Of a stretch of DNA of 64,000 bases, positions 51,433 to 62,749 are shown one piece after another. Position numbers and translations under genes: made by a program. Each line of letters begins with the position of its first letter. The stretch's first letter is position 1. Location of the stretch: the NCBI RefSeq assembly GCF_019393635.1, contig NC_057864.1, positions 441,500,322 to 441,564,321 on the forward strand. The letters run 5' to 3'. The DNA comes from Dromiciops gliroides. Its lineage: Eukaryota; Chordata; Mammalia; Microbiotheria; Microbiotheriidae. The notes beneath the pieces were generated by a model. The model was not told the DNA's origin. It saw nothing but the letters and a program-made list of their open reading frames with translations, and searched no databases.

Positions 51433-51582
51433 GGGGCAGCTAGGTGGTGCAGTGGATAGAGCACCGGCCCTGGAATCAGGAGTACCTGAGTTCCAATCCA
51501 GCCTCAGACTCTTGACACTTACTAGCTGTGTGACCCTGGGCAAGTCACTTAACCCCCATTGCCCCACAAAACAAACAAACAA
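51433..51582 (+). mobile_element. marsupial SINE
   Basis: G8 head run, complete body, ACAA-repeat tail, abutting an antisense L2 3' end. Confidence 0.9.
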
Positions 51583-52235
51583 ACAATTATTTACCAGGCT
51601 TAGAGCTGGGGATACAAAAAGAGGCAAAAGACAGTCCTACCCTCAAGGAGCTCACAATCTAATTGGATAGAAAACGTGAACAAAATATATACAAAGCAAA
51701 CTATATACAGGATAGATAGGAAATAATTATCAGAGGGAAGACTTCCTTTAAAAGGTGGGATTTTAGGTGGGACTTAAAGGAATCCAGGGAGGACAGTAGT
51801 TGGATCAGAGGAGGAAGAGCCTTCCAGACATAGGGAGGAGCCAGAGAAAATGCCCAGAGCCAAAGGGTGGACTGTCTTGTTCGAGGGACAGCCAGGAGGC
51901 CAGTGTCACTGGATTGAAGAGCATGTGTCAAGGAATAAGACATAAGAAGACTGGAAAGGTAGGAAGTGCCTAGGTTATGCAAGGCTTTGCCAAACAGCAT
52001 TTTGTCTTTGCTACTGGAAGCAATATGCCTCTGGAGTTTATTGAGGAAAGGAGTGATGTGATCAGACTTGCATTATAGGAAAATCACTTTAGTGGCTGAA
52101 TAGGGGATGGATTCTGGTGGAAAAAGAGTTGTGGCAGGCAGACCCACCAGCAGGCTATTGCAATATTCAAGGCATCAGATAACGAGGGCCTGCACACAAT
52201 GGATGAGAGGATTTCAGCAGATCTTGATAGATTAT
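51583..52235 (-). mobile_element. L2 relic, antisense, long
   Basis: From the 3' end (GAGCTGGGGATACAAAAAGA) through CAGCCAGGAGGCCAGTGTC to CCACCAGCAGGCTATTGCAA, the antisense of the L2 RT C-terminal part. Confidence 0.75.
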
Positions 52236-52239
52236 AATA

Positions 52240-52960
52240 TTTGACCTAATTGAATCAAAATGAAATTTAACACGAATAAATGTAAAATCTTACACTTGGG
52301 TTCAAAAAATCAACTTCATGAGTATGAGATAGAAGTAGTATATTTATACAGCAATTTACCTGAAAAAGATCTAGGGATTTCAGTGGGCTGTGTATAAACA
52401 GTATGATGTGGCGTCCAAAAAAGTTACCAGGATGATTACATTAAGAGTGGCATATCGGGGCAGCTAGGTGGCACAGTGGATAGAGCACCGGCCCTGGAGT
52501 CAGGAGTATCTGAGTTCAAATCCGGCCTCAGACACATAACACTTACTAGCTGTGAGACCCTGGGCAAGTCACTTAACCCCAATTGCCTCACTAAAAAAAC
52601 AAAACAAAGAGTGGCATATCTTCACAAAATTCCGAAGGATAGTCCTGCCGTAATCTGCGCCAGGCATCACACATTTGGATGATTGTGTTCACAACATTTA
52701 AGGTATGACATTTATCAGTTGGCATAGAGGTCAGCCAGGATGGTAAAAGGGGCCTCACCTTCATGCTACTTTAAGGATTAGAGATGTTTAGCCTGAAGAA
52801 GGGGTGATTTGGGAGTCACATGACACCAGTCTTGAGATATCTGAAGGAATTTCAGTTCTTTGACCCCTGAGGGCCAATTAGAAGTTGCAAGAGTAAAGAA
52901 AAACTTCCTAACAATTAGACCTATCCCAAAGTGCCTTGAGAGAACTTAGAAGTGTACTTT
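52240..52960 (+). mobile_element. CR1/L3 RT 3' part, sense, split by a SINE
   Basis: TAAAATCTTACACTTGGGTT, GAAAAAGATCTAGGGATTTC, GTCAGCCAGGATGGTAAAAG and AAAAACTTCCTAACAATTAG in CR1/L3 order. Confidence 0.75.
52457..52607 (+). mobile_element. marsupial SINE inside a CR1/L3 relic
   Basis: Perfect target duplication AGAGTGGCATATC at 52444-52456 and 52608-52620; it splits the CR1/L3 reading frame. Confidence 0.94.
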
Positions 52961-52969
52961 CATAAAGCC

Positions 52970-53640
52970 CTGCAGTCTCTATTGACCTCCTCCATCCAGT
53001 TCCACAACCCTGAAATCCTCAACTTTCCCTCCCCCTGCATATTCAGTGAGTTGCCAAATCTTGCCATTTTCTAAGACCAAAACATCTCTCACATCTGTCC
53101 CCTTCTCACCACTCATAGTCCCCCGACCCCTTCATCTATGACCTCATTGCTTCTTGCCTGAACTGCTGCAATAATTTCCCGACTGCTCTCCCTGCCTCCT
53201 CTCTCTCCCCCCATTCCAAGTCATCTTCACACAGCTAGCCACGGGACTTTTCGTTGGCACAAGCCTGACCGTGTCATCCCCCTGTTCGAACTCTGGTGAC
53301 TTCCTGTTGCCTTCAGGATAAAACAGGTTCCTCTGTAGCTCTCACAACCAGGCCGCAATGTACTTTTTTTCTAGCTTTATTATATGCTGTTACTTGCCCA
53401 CACTTCAGTCAAGCTCAACTAGCTTCTTGCCTTCCCTTCACACGACACTCCATCCTGGCTTGATGTCTTAGCACTGGCCCCTCACTCTCCCCTCTTTCTC
53501 AGAGAATCCCTTTCTGCTTCAACGACCCAAGGTCCTTCTCTATGAAGCCTTTCATCACCTCCCTCCCTCCCACTAGTGCTCTCCCTCCCCAAACTCCTTC
53601 ATATTTGTTTTGTACTTCTTTTGTTTATAAGATTGTTTCT
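52970..53640 (+). mobile_element. L2 3' part, sense
   Basis: GAGTTGCCAAATCTTGCCAT, CTGAACTGCTGCAATAATTT, CCTGACCGTGTCATCCCC and GGTCCTTCTCTATGAAGCC. Confidence 0.72.
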
Positions 53641-53654
53641 CCCCCAATAGGTAC

Positions 53655-53985
53655 CTGAGAGGCAACGTGTTATAGGAGAAATAGGCCTTTCAGAGTCAAA
53701 CGACCTGAGTTCAAATTCCAGCTCTTCTTTTTTTTTTTTTTTGCGGGGGAATGGGGGTTAAGTGACTTGCCCAGGGTCACACAGCTAGTAAGTGTCAAGT
53801 ATCTGAGGCCGGATTTGAACTCAGGTATTCCTGAATCCAGGGCCTGTGCTTTATCCACTGCGCCACCTAGCCGCCTCCCCAGCTCTTCTACTGAATGGCT
53901 GTGCCTTCTTAGGTATGTTAACCTCTCTGTGCCTCAGTTGGCTCATCTGTAAAACGAGAAGACTAAGTCAAGGGTTCTTAAACTT
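53655..53985 (+). mobile_element. MIR-like element split by a SINE
   Basis: GACCTGAGTTCAAATTCCAG before and CTCAGTTGGCTCATCTGTAA after the nested SINE. Confidence 0.65.
53729..53878 (-). mobile_element. marsupial SINE nested in an older CORE-SINE
   Basis: Target duplication CCAGCTCTTCT at 53718-53728 and 53879-53889, within a + strand MIR-like element (53655-53985). Confidence 0.92.
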
Positions 53986-54016
53986 TGTGGCACAAGCCCT
54001 TTGCCAGTCTAGTGAA

Positions 54017-54235
54017 GCTGATGTTGTTGCTGTTCAGTCACGTCCAACTCTTCATGACCCTGTGGACCATACTATCCATGGGGCTTTCTTGGCAAAGATG
54101 CTGAAGGGGTTTGCCGTTTCCTTCTCTAGTGGATTAAGGCAGACAGAGGTTAAATGACTTGATCAGCGTCACACAGCTAGTGTTCAAATCCAATCTTGAT
54201 TTGAACTCAGGCCTTCCTGACTCCGACTCATAAAC
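54017..54235 (-). mobile_element. Mar1-like long CORE-SINE, antisense
   Basis: Starts GCTGTTCAGTCACGTCC AACTCTTCATGACCC, the antisense of the RTE-like tail, then the CORE and head down to TTCCTGACTCC. Confidence 0.75.
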
Positions 54236-54561
54236 CCTATCTGATCTGTCACCTACCTGTGTTAGCAATTAGTTAAGGGCTGTACCAGATGGCCACTGAA
54301 ACCCCATTCAATTCTGAAATTCCATATATTCTATAGTTTAAAGTTAAGTGCTTTTTCCATTCTACCCAATGGGGTACTGGAGCCAGCTTGTACAAGCTCA
54401 TGAGAGCCAATTGTTATATTTTCAAGAATTTTAGATGCTGGTTGTAAAACACAGCCAATCTATAATTCAGTAAGCTGCTGCACTTGTAAAGTTATTCATT
54501 GCTTAAAAAAAATATTGGTGTCAACCATAGCAGAGTGTATTGTTAATATGTTAGTCTATTT

Positions 54562-54718
54562 TATTTTATTTTTATTATTATTTTGGTAAGGCAATTGGGG
54601 TTGTGACTTGCCCAGGGTTACATAGCTAGTAAGTGTCAAGTGTCTGAGGTCAGATTTGAACTCAGGTCCTCCTGAATCCAGGGCCAGTGCTCTATCCACT
54701 GTGCCATCTAGCTGCCCC
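54562..54718 (-). mobile_element. marsupial SINE in the hAT relic
   Basis: Perfect target duplication TATGTTAGTCTATTT at 54547-54561 and 54719-54733. Confidence 0.94.
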
Positions 54719-55098
54719 TATGTTAGTCTATTTAAAATGATTGTGTCAAAAACAAAACAAAACAAAAATGTAAAATGATTGTGTCTTTAATAATGAATAT
54801 CTGAAGGAGAACTTAATTGCATTATGTTCTGATGTTGCTAATATGGTGCTGGGAAAAAAAAGTTTGGAGTACCTATCATGCTGGTAGAAAATTTTCCTAA
54901 AAGCACCATTTGGCACTGTTTAAATCATCAACTGCAATTATCACTTGATGATTCAATATAAGCAATAAAACAAGTTAATAATTTTTAAATTTCTGGATTA
55001 AATTTATTGAATTTATAATCAATCTAATAAAACTCCAACTGAATTAGAAAATGTGCCTAGAGAACTCAAAAATGAAATTATTAAAAATGGTCAGTTTT

Positions 55099-55258
55099 GG
55101 GGCAGCTAGGTGGCGCAGTGGATAGAGCACCAGCCCTGGAGTCATGAGTTACCTGAGTTCAAATCCGACCTCAGACATGTAACACTTACTAGCTGTGTGA
55201 CCCTGGGCAAGTCACATAACCCCAATTGCCTCACTTTAAAAAAAAAAAAAAAAGATAA
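55099..55258 (+). mobile_element. marsupial SINE in the hAT relic, first of pair
   Basis: GGAGTCA variant. The outer target GGTCAGTTT lies at 55089-55097 and reappears only after the second SINE, at 55420-55428. Confidence 0.92.
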
Positions 55259-55265
55259 AAAATTA

Positions 55266-55419
55266 AGGGGTAGCCAGGTGGTGCAGTGGATGGTACACTG
55301 GCCCTGGATTCAGGAGTGCCTGAGTTCAGATCCAGCCTCAGACACTTGACACTTGCTGGCTGTGTAGCCCTGGGCAAGTCACTTGCCCCCCATTGCCCTG
55401 CAAAAAAAAAAAAAAAAAG
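55266..55419 (+). mobile_element. marsupial SINE in the hAT relic, second of pair
   Basis: GGATTCAGG variant that probably landed in the A-rich tail of its neighbour. Confidence 0.92.
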
Positions 55420-55842
55420 GGTCAGTTTCTGGGAGCGAGATGGGTAGCTCCTAGTTTCCAAGTTGCTACTGTTTTATAGCTCATATGGCCTGTATTATAT
55501 ATGCATTTTCTCATTCTTCAAGATCATCTAACATTCGGAAAACAGAAAAATTAATTAAAACCATCACAAGAACTTTGGAAAATTTAGACAGGTATTGGAA
55601 AGCATGAATCTCAAGCTGAAGATTTGATTAAGGCAGATAAGTTTAAAAACATTACACTGAATAAAAATAATATATTTGATACTCTTCCTAGAAATGTTAC
55701 TAGAAAATGTAATTCAATCCATGAACTTGTGTCTTTTATTAGAAACAACAGTAAAATATTTGAAATTATTTTGATTAAGTTGAATCATCTGCTTGCTTTT
55801 ATGAAGAAACTAACTTCACTATGGAGAGCTGGTGAAATTTTG

Positions 55843-56005
55843 TTGGTTTTTTGTTTTGTTTTGTTTTGTTTTGGTGAGGCAGTTGGGGTTAAGTGACTTG
55901 CCCAGGGTCACACAGCTAGTACATGTCAAGTGTCTGAGATGGGATTTGAACTCAGGTCCTCCTGAATCCAGGGCCAGTGCTCTATCCACTGCGCCACCTA
56001 GCTGC
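55843..56005 (-). mobile_element. marsupial SINE in the hAT relic
   Basis: Perfect target duplication GCTGGTGAAATTTTG at 55828-55842 and 56006-56020. Removing it rejoins the frame WRAGEIL-KHEIDL. Confidence 0.94.
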
Positions 56006-56192
56006 GCTGGTGAAATTTTGAAACATGAAATTGATTTGAATGCTATTTTTGATTTTGTAGATAATAATGTAAAATCAAATAATGTTCCAATCCCTGCAGC
56101 TCTAAAAAAAAAAAGCTAAAAGACATCACCATTTTGCTAAGTAGTGCTGAAATTAGGAGGTTTGAGATTAATGAATATAAATTATACAGGGC

Positions 56193-56330
56193 TAAGGGGC
56201 ATCTAGGTGGTAACATGGATCTGGGCATAGAGTGACTTCAAATCTGGTCTCAGACACTTACTAGCCATGTGACCCTGGGCAAGTCACTTAACCCTGTTTG
56301 GCTCAGTTTCTCATCTGTAAAATGGATTGG
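56193..56330 (+). mobile_element. CORE-SINE fragment
   Basis: GGGGCATCTAGGTGGTAAC to CTCATCTGTAAAATGG; cuts off the hAT relic on its right. Confidence 0.65.
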
Positions 56331-56617
56331 CTACAACTATGGGTAGGCTACAGATACAAGAGCTCAACAAAAATCAATGAAAGCAGGATTATTTATTGCT
56401 TGATATTGATTTATAATAAACTATTTATATATTTATTCATCTACCATTTATCTATAAATTCATTATTTAAATGTTCTATTATTATTATAATAGTTATAAC
56501 TTGATATTATAATGTGTTTGTACATATATTTATAATACATCCGCAGACAACCAGTTATTCTGTTTGCCACCACGCCACTGTCTATACCATGTTGTCTACA
56601 ATTCACTAAGAATTTTA

Positions 56618-56771
56618 ATTTTAATTTTTTTTTTAGTGAGGCAATTGGGGTTAAGTGACTTGCCCAGGGTCACACAGCTAGCAAATGTTAAGTGTCTGAG
56701 GCTGGATTTGAACTCAGGTACTCCTGACTCCAGGGCCAGTGCTATATCCACTGTGCCACCTAGCTGCCCCC
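56618..56771 (-). mobile_element. marsupial SINE
   Basis: Perfect target duplication TCACTAAGAATTTTA at 56603-56617 and 56772-56786. Confidence 0.94.
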
Positions 56772-57049
56772 TCACTAAGAATTTTAGAAAGCATTCATTT
56801 ACCAAGGGATACCAGGGTCTGACCTCACATATATATATGTTGAGAGTGAATCGGGAAAAGTGTCATAAAGGAGGTGACATCTGAGCTGGGTCTTTCAATT
56901 AGAGAACTAGGGGAGAAGGGAGGATGGGAGAAGGAAGTTCCAGCCAATAGGAAATAGTGTGACCATAGGGAATGTGGTGTATGGTTCTGTTGAATATCCA
57001 TGTTTGTGGAATACTCATGAAAAGAAGAGAAAGAAAATGGGAAGTTCAG

Positions 57050-57700
57050 CTGACTTTGTATAAAACTCCAGTGGCACTCAGTGACCTCTCAGATAAAATG
57101 CAGTCACTTAAAGCCCTCAGTAACTTGACTCCAATCTACTTTTTCAAGTTTACAATCTAACGGGCAGGGGCTGCGGGCAGAGGACAGCACATTTGTGGGC
57201 GGGTGTCACAGCCTGGCAAGGAAGTCTCTAAAGAGTCGCAGGGATGAGAATCTGATCTCTCAGGCAGGCTTCCTACAGGAACAAGGGTAGTAACAGGCAT
57301 GTTTCCTGAGCCCAGAGCATCATCCCCTAGAGCGCCATTATATTTATTCTGCATCTGTTTTGTACAAAAAGGAGGTGTGGCATAAGGGATAGAGAGATGA
57401 TGTCAGAAAGACCTGGGTTCCAAGCACACCGGGGGCACATCCTCTTTGAGTGCCCCTGGACACCTTTCAGTGCTCTTGGTAACTCAGATGTGGAGAATAT
57501 GCCAGCCTTTTTTGGTAGAGGCAGTTTCTTTACTGGAGATCCCTTTCCCAATGACATCAAAGGGCCAGCCCCTGTCCCTATATTTTGTATATTCTTGTAT
57601 GTTTGTGTGCTATCTTCTCCTGCAGAATGTAAGCTTTCAGAGAGTAGGGATGTTTTCATGTTTGTTGGGCATCCCCAACCCCTTAATAAATGATTTCTTA
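57050..57700 (+). mobile_element. L2 3' relic, sense, interrupted
   Basis: AGATAAAATGCAGTCACTTA and AGCCCTCAGTAACTTGACTC at the left, GAATGTAAGCTTTCAGAGAG and CCCTTAATAAATGATTTC at the right. The middle (57165-57590) is not recognised apart from a MIR-like start near 57374. Confidence 0.55.
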
Positions 57701-57704
57701 TGAC

Positions 57705-57930
57705 TGCTAGGTAAGATCATAAAGGTGTGGCCCCTGCCCTCACAGAGCATAGAGCCTAGCACTCTTCTACTGCTTATCTATTTATAGGGAAGGGAGGGGA
57801 ACTAAGAATGGAAAAGGAGATTGAAACAAACCCGGGAAGACCATCAAAGGCAAGCCAAGAAGTCTAGACTGGATCCCATAATGGGGAGCTACTCTGCTGA
57901 GGAGGGAAGTTAATACCTCTGCCTGTGTGC
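57705..57930 (-). mobile_element. L2 fragment, antisense
   Basis: GGCCCCTGCCCTCACAGAGC and GACTGGATCCCATAATGGGG. Confidence 0.5.
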
Positions 57931-58116
57931 TTAGTAACTTCTCTACCATGATGGGTGGGAAATTAATCTAAGGTCAGGATTTTGCTCAGGGTCTTGGGGT
58001 TGGTCAATGCCTCACTTTACACTAAAGTATAAATCAACCCATGGCAGGAAGGGGAACCTACAAAACCAACTTTTATGCCATATACAGCTAATGGTCTATC
58101 AGAAAATGTCAGTCTT

Positions 58117-58262
58117 TTTTTTTTTTAGTGAAGCAATTGGGGTTAAGTGACTTGCCCAGGGTCACACAGCTAGTAAGTGTTAAGTGTCTGAGGCCAGATT
58201 TGAACTCAGGTACTTCTGACTCCAGGGCCTGTGCTCTATCCACTGCGCCATCTAGCTGCCCC
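58117..58262 (-). mobile_element. marsupial SINE
   Basis: Perfect target duplication AGAAAATGTCAGTCTT at 58101-58116 and 58263-58278. Confidence 0.94.
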
Positions 58263-58856
58263 AGAAAATGTCAGTCTTAATGAGTATTTATCTAAGGATT
58301 AGGATACAAATGGACTATCACTGTGTTGAAAAATTCACAAATATAACAGAAGTATTCTAAGGTCACAGTCTAACTAGATTCTAATTTAATTTTTATATAA
58401 TATTCCCTATAGACATGAAGAGATTTCTAGAGACTTTATTGGCTTGCCAGATTTAAAAAAAAATGCTCCATGGATTTCTTAGTGAGAATTTATCACCATC
58501 TGCATAAGTTAAAGGGGAAAATTGTGAAATGATGAAATTCTGAAAGATTAGAGTTATTTAAAATGCTGGAGCAAGACTCAGTGTTAAAAATAAAAATGGG
58601 ATGATCACCACCCGAAGGTGCTTCCAGGCAGTTCTTTTCAACAGGTGCCTATAATCAAAACCACAAGTTATTTCAAATATTTGAATCCTGGTTTAAAAAA
58701 AAATTACCTACCTGCTGCTGAGATTCTTAGACAAACACATTGTCTTTTATACATAGGTGAAAAGCTGGCATAGTTCATCAGTTGATAATAGGCGGCTTAT
58801 CATTTCTTGCCCAATGGGTAGCATGATATATATAATGCTGGGATAGTTGGATTTTT

Positions 58857-58999
58857 TTTTTTTAGTGGGGCAATCGGGGTTAAGTGACTTGCCCAGGGTC
58901 ACACAGCTAGTAAGTGTTAAGTGTCTGAGGCCAGATTTGAACTCAGGTACTCCTGACTCCAGGGCCAGTGCTCTATCCACTGTGCCACCTAGCTGCCCC
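58857..58999 (-). mobile_element. marsupial SINE
   Basis: Perfect target duplication GATAGTTGGATTTTT at 58842-58856 and 59000-59014. Confidence 0.94.
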
Positions 59000-59064
59000 G
59001 ATAGTTGGATTTTTAATAGTTAGAGGATCTGAACTTCCATCCTTGCTCTGTTAATAAGTACTCG

Positions 59065-59440
59065 TTAGAGGGAGCTGGGGACGCCGTAGTGCAAAGAGCA
59101 TGGGCCTGGAGGCAGGAAGACCTAAGTTCATATATTTTTTTTTTTTGTACAGGGCAATGAGGGTTAAGTGACTTGCCCAGGGTCACACAGCTAATGTCAA
59201 GTGTCTGAGGCTGGATTTGAAGTCAGGTCTTCCTGAATCCAGGGTTGGTGCTTTATCCACTATGCCACCTAGTTGCCCCCTTTAGACCTAAGCTCCAATC
59301 CAGCCCAAGACACTTATTAGCTATGTGATCACAACCTCAGTTTCCCCAGCTGTAAAAAGGTGGTCATAATAGCACGTAAGGATTAACTGAGATAATATAT
59401 CTGTACAGTACTTTGCACAGTTCCAATTAATAAGTGTTCA
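59065..59440 (+). mobile_element. MIR-like element split by a SINE
   Basis: AGAGCATGGGCCTGGAGGC before; CAGTTTCCCCAGCTGTAAA and ACTTTGCACAGTTCC after the nested SINE. Confidence 0.65.
59134..59280 (-). mobile_element. marsupial SINE nested in an older CORE-SINE
   Basis: Flanked by AGACCTAAG on both sides; the host MIR-like element continues from 59283. Confidence 0.9.
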
Positions 59441-59519
59441 TACCCTGCCCCTCTCTGGGCCTCAGTCCCCTCATCTATAAAGTCAGAGACTGTCTTATCC
59501 AATTCTCTTTAAAGACCTT

Positions 59520-59900
59520 ATAGAGTAGGGGGAGGGAGGTACTAGTGGTAACCTTGAGTTTTAGGAAAACCACTGGCAGCTGAGTGGAGGATGACTGGAG
59601 TGGAGAAAGGCTTGCAGAAGGGAGAGCAACGGAAGGTTGCTGTGAGAGACCTAGTGTGATGAGGACTTTCACCCGGCTGGCAGCTGAGTTGAGAAGGGAT
59701 GAACATGGGAGAGGTCACGAATGCAGAAATAACAAGACTCGGCTATGACTGGATAGGTGGCATGGGTACAAGGAGTCAAAGATGGCAAGTGATTGGGACA
59801 ATTGGTGGTGCCCTCAACAGTAACAGCAAAATTGAAGGGTGGGAGGAAAGATAACGAGGCCTGTCTGGGCCACATTTACTTTGAGATGCCCACGGGACCC
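59520..59900 (-). mobile_element. L2 RT fragment, antisense
   Basis: TTAGGAAAACCACTGGCAGC, GGAGGATGACTGGAGTGGAG and GTGGTGCCCTCAACAGTAAC. Confidence 0.65.
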
Positions 59901-59989
59901 TCACATCATATTATGGCTGCTTCTCTCAAAGACCCTTTTCAAAGTGCTCACCAGGCCTCTCCAAATTTGGACTTTGTTGATTTTTTTAA

Positions 59990-61250
59990 CTCAAGCATGT
60001 AGTCCTAATTAAATTTCGTCCTATTGTTTGCATGATCTCTCTTTGAATCTGAATTTTGTCACTCAGTGTATTAGCTATCCCCACAAGGTTTCTGTCATCT
60101 GTAACTTTAAGGTCTGAGCCTTTATCTGGTCCTGGTGTCCCCAGGACCCGGTGCAGTACAGAGCATACAGAAGACACTTTAAACACTGCTGTTGAATTGT
60201 CAAATGCTTTAATAAAATGTAAGTACACTTTCCCGACAGCATCTGTCTGATGAGTATACTAGTCTAATAAGTCTGTCAATGAAGGGAAATTCGGCTGATC
60301 TGGCATGACCCGTTTTTTTGTTTTGTTTTGGTTTTTTGGTGAGGCAATTGGGATTAAGTGACTTGCCCAGGGTCACACAGCTAGTAAGTGTTAAGTGTCT
60401 GAGGCTGCATTTGAACTCAGGTCCTCCTGAATCCAGGGGCCAGTGCTCTATCCACTGCACCACCTAGCTGCCCCCCCCCCCCGACCTGTTTTTGATAAAG
60501 ATGTCCTGACTCTTCAGGGTTACCATCTCCTAACCATCTCTTTAACAAGACACTGTAGATTTTTACCTGGAAATAGTCAACTAACTGCCTTGATTTTCTT
60601 CAGACTTCATTCTCTTCCCTTTTCTGAAAATCAGTGTAACATTTGTCCTCCATAATCAATCTTCTGTGGTTTGGGTTGGGGGGTTTTTTGGTACCGTACT
60701 GGGAAGGGTGAACGTGCCTATTGTGGTGATGGCTGGGACTGGACTTTCCCATTCTTTTTCTTTCTTTTTCTATTAATAGCCATTTATTTTCTCTCCTTTC
60801 CACCCTCAATTTAAAATGGAGAAAGATAAGACAAAACCCTGGTTAACAAACAAGTCTAGTCAATCAAAGCCAATTCTCACACTGATTGTTGGATATGGCC
60901 AATGTGGGCATTTGCTTTCTCTCTATTAAATGTTATGTCCACAGATCTCATGTTTCCCAACCACTGGCTCAGCTATCACATCCACCAGCGATGATGTTCC
61001 TCTGGATCTTGTGGCTCAAATACCTCAAAGACAGCTTAGAGGGTCTCTCTACTTATCTGGGATAGCAACTCCCTCTTTTCCCTCCCCCTACGCCCCCTAA
61101 CTATCCTGCTTTCTGAATAAAATTTATAACTGCTCTAGTTATCGGTTTCATCTTTCCAAGTTGCAATGGTGTCTATGAGGTCAAATTTGCCTTTTGTATT
61201 ACAACACAGAATTCATCTTGTTTATTAAGCTTACTTTGTGCATGAAGTAC
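59990..61250 (-). mobile_element. CR1/L3 relic, antisense (RT then endonuclease)
   Basis: TTGTCAAATGCTTTAATAAA, GATCTGGCATGACC and, after the SINE, CTAACCATCTCTTTAACAAG and TCTTCCCTTTTCTGAAAATC are the RT in reverse. At 61188-61157 the - strand reads KFDLIDTIATW, the endonuclease DLIGITETW block. The order fits one element running right to left. Confidence 0.62.
60318..60482 (-). mobile_element. marsupial SINE in a CR1/L3 relic
   Basis: Flanks GACCCGTTTTT / GACCTGTTTTT. The head has become a run of about twelve C on the + strand. Confidence 0.92.
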
Positions 61251-61669
61251 TTTACCTCCTCTGTTATGACTCTAACCCCCTCTGAATTTCTGTTGCATCT
61301 TAATCTCCACTACATTCTCATCAGCATCACTCTATTGTTTCATTTCTGTATGTATATATGTATGTACGTTTGGTTTATTTTCCCAACCAAATTGCAAAGG
61401 ACAAAGAGCAAATAGCGTATCCTACCTCTTTGGTATCTCTGTGAGGTACCAAGCCCAAATGGGCTCTTCATAAACAAACAATTTCCTTGACTGATGGCAC
61501 GTGCTTTATTTAGAATACAAATGAGATTTGGCTCCATCTCACATCATCACAAAATCTTAACACTGATTTAAATGGTTTGGACTTCCAGTTTACTCCACTA
61601 GTGTCTCAAAACACACAACTTAATGAGCTATAATTAGAGCCTGAGAGTGGTTCTTTTTTCCTTAATTCT

Positions 61670-61821
61670 TTGTGTGTGTGTGTGTGGGGGGGCAATTGGG
61701 GTTAAGTGACTTGCCCAGGGTCACACAGCCAGTAAGTGTTAAGTTTCTGAGACCAGATTTGAACTCGGGTCCTCCTGACTTCAGGGCTGGTACTCTATCC
61801 ACTGCGCCGCCTAGCTGCCCC
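61670..61821 (-). mobile_element. marsupial SINE
   Basis: Target TTTCCTTAATTCT on both sides (ending 61669; 61823-61835). The tail is a TG repeat instead of a T run. Confidence 0.93.
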
Positions 61822-62194
61822 ATTTCCTTAATTCTATTGCTATAGGAGGTACAACACAGTATATGAGTCACAGCAGACACTAAGAACAGGTTACAAAGTT
61901 GGCAGATCAAATGAAGAAGACCTGGAACAGCGTCTGCAGGACTCAACTTGTTAGCTGCCAGAGACACCATGCCTTACTGACTCAAGAGACATCACAGAAA
62001 CACGTTTCTAATGCTTCTGTGGATTAGTCCAAGACCATGTTTCATGTGGTGAAGGACAGGAATAAGTACTCCACGGTATTTCATGACTTCAACAACAGCC
62101 ATGATGGTTAATTAGGATTAGCTCTATAAGCATAATGGAAGCTCAATCTTTCTTATAGTTTATCAGAAGCCTGCAATTAAAAGTGTCAGAATTT

Positions 62195-62749
62195 TGTTTT
62201 ATTTATTTTTTTTGGAAGAAAGACCAAGAAACTGAAATTCTCCGATAAGGTTATTTTATTGGATTCAACCTAAAATAGTTTCAATTTGATCTCTCTGCTA
62301 TAGAATGGAAATCTCCAATTCCATAGATTATAATGGAAGAGAAATGAATTCGCGGTTTTTCAGGAAAGCAAATGTGTTTCACACTGTGGGCATTTAGCAG
62401 TCATTTAGAAGTCTACTTCCACGTAAAAATGTAACTGTCAAAACATTGAAATGCCCAGAATAAATTTCCTAACCTGGGAAATTATTCAGTGTATTACGGT
62501 AACGCAGGAGAGGCATTAGTTTTCCAATGCTTCGCACTGTTTAAAAATGGTAAAAATGAAGTCTGTCCCATACACACAGGTGTGTGCCAACTCTTGATTC
62601 CCAGGAAAACATCATTCACAGATCTCCATAGGTGAGAGCACCTCTGCATGCAAGAAAATGGAAAGCTGTCTCACTTGTTCCTGCAGTTGTCCATCAAACG
62701 GTTAAGTACTGGTACCACAAGGGCTTATGGTTCGTATAAACCACTCTGC
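62195..62749 (-). other. PHTF1: PHTF1 3' UTR (probable)
   Basis: Single-copy sequence after the PHTF1 stop on the - strand. Overlapping AATAAA motifs on the - strand (TTTATT on + at 62198-62203 and 62202-62207) would end a 3' UTR of about 550 nt. Sequence further left, 61840-62190, also looks unique, so a longer UTR is possible. Confidence 0.45.

Larger units (their letters stand above)
54516..56190 (+). pseudogene. decayed hAT-type transposase reading frame, split by SINEs
   Basis: With the SINEs removed, a + strand frame with stops and frameshifts can be followed through 54516-54561, 54719-55097, 55420-55842 and 56021-56190. Readable pieces in order are [116 protein letters not shown] and HELVSFIRNNSKIFEI. 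The order SDG-like, WHCLNHRLxLA-like and RWVASSF-like is that of the C-terminal RNase-H-like part of hAT transposases and their domesticated relatives (KIAA1586/ZMYM type). Stops occur after DDSI and VNNF and inside VL*LI; there is a frameshift after YWKA. It is dead as it stands. It could be an old DNA transposon or a retrocopy of a hAT-derived host gene. Confidence 0.62.
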
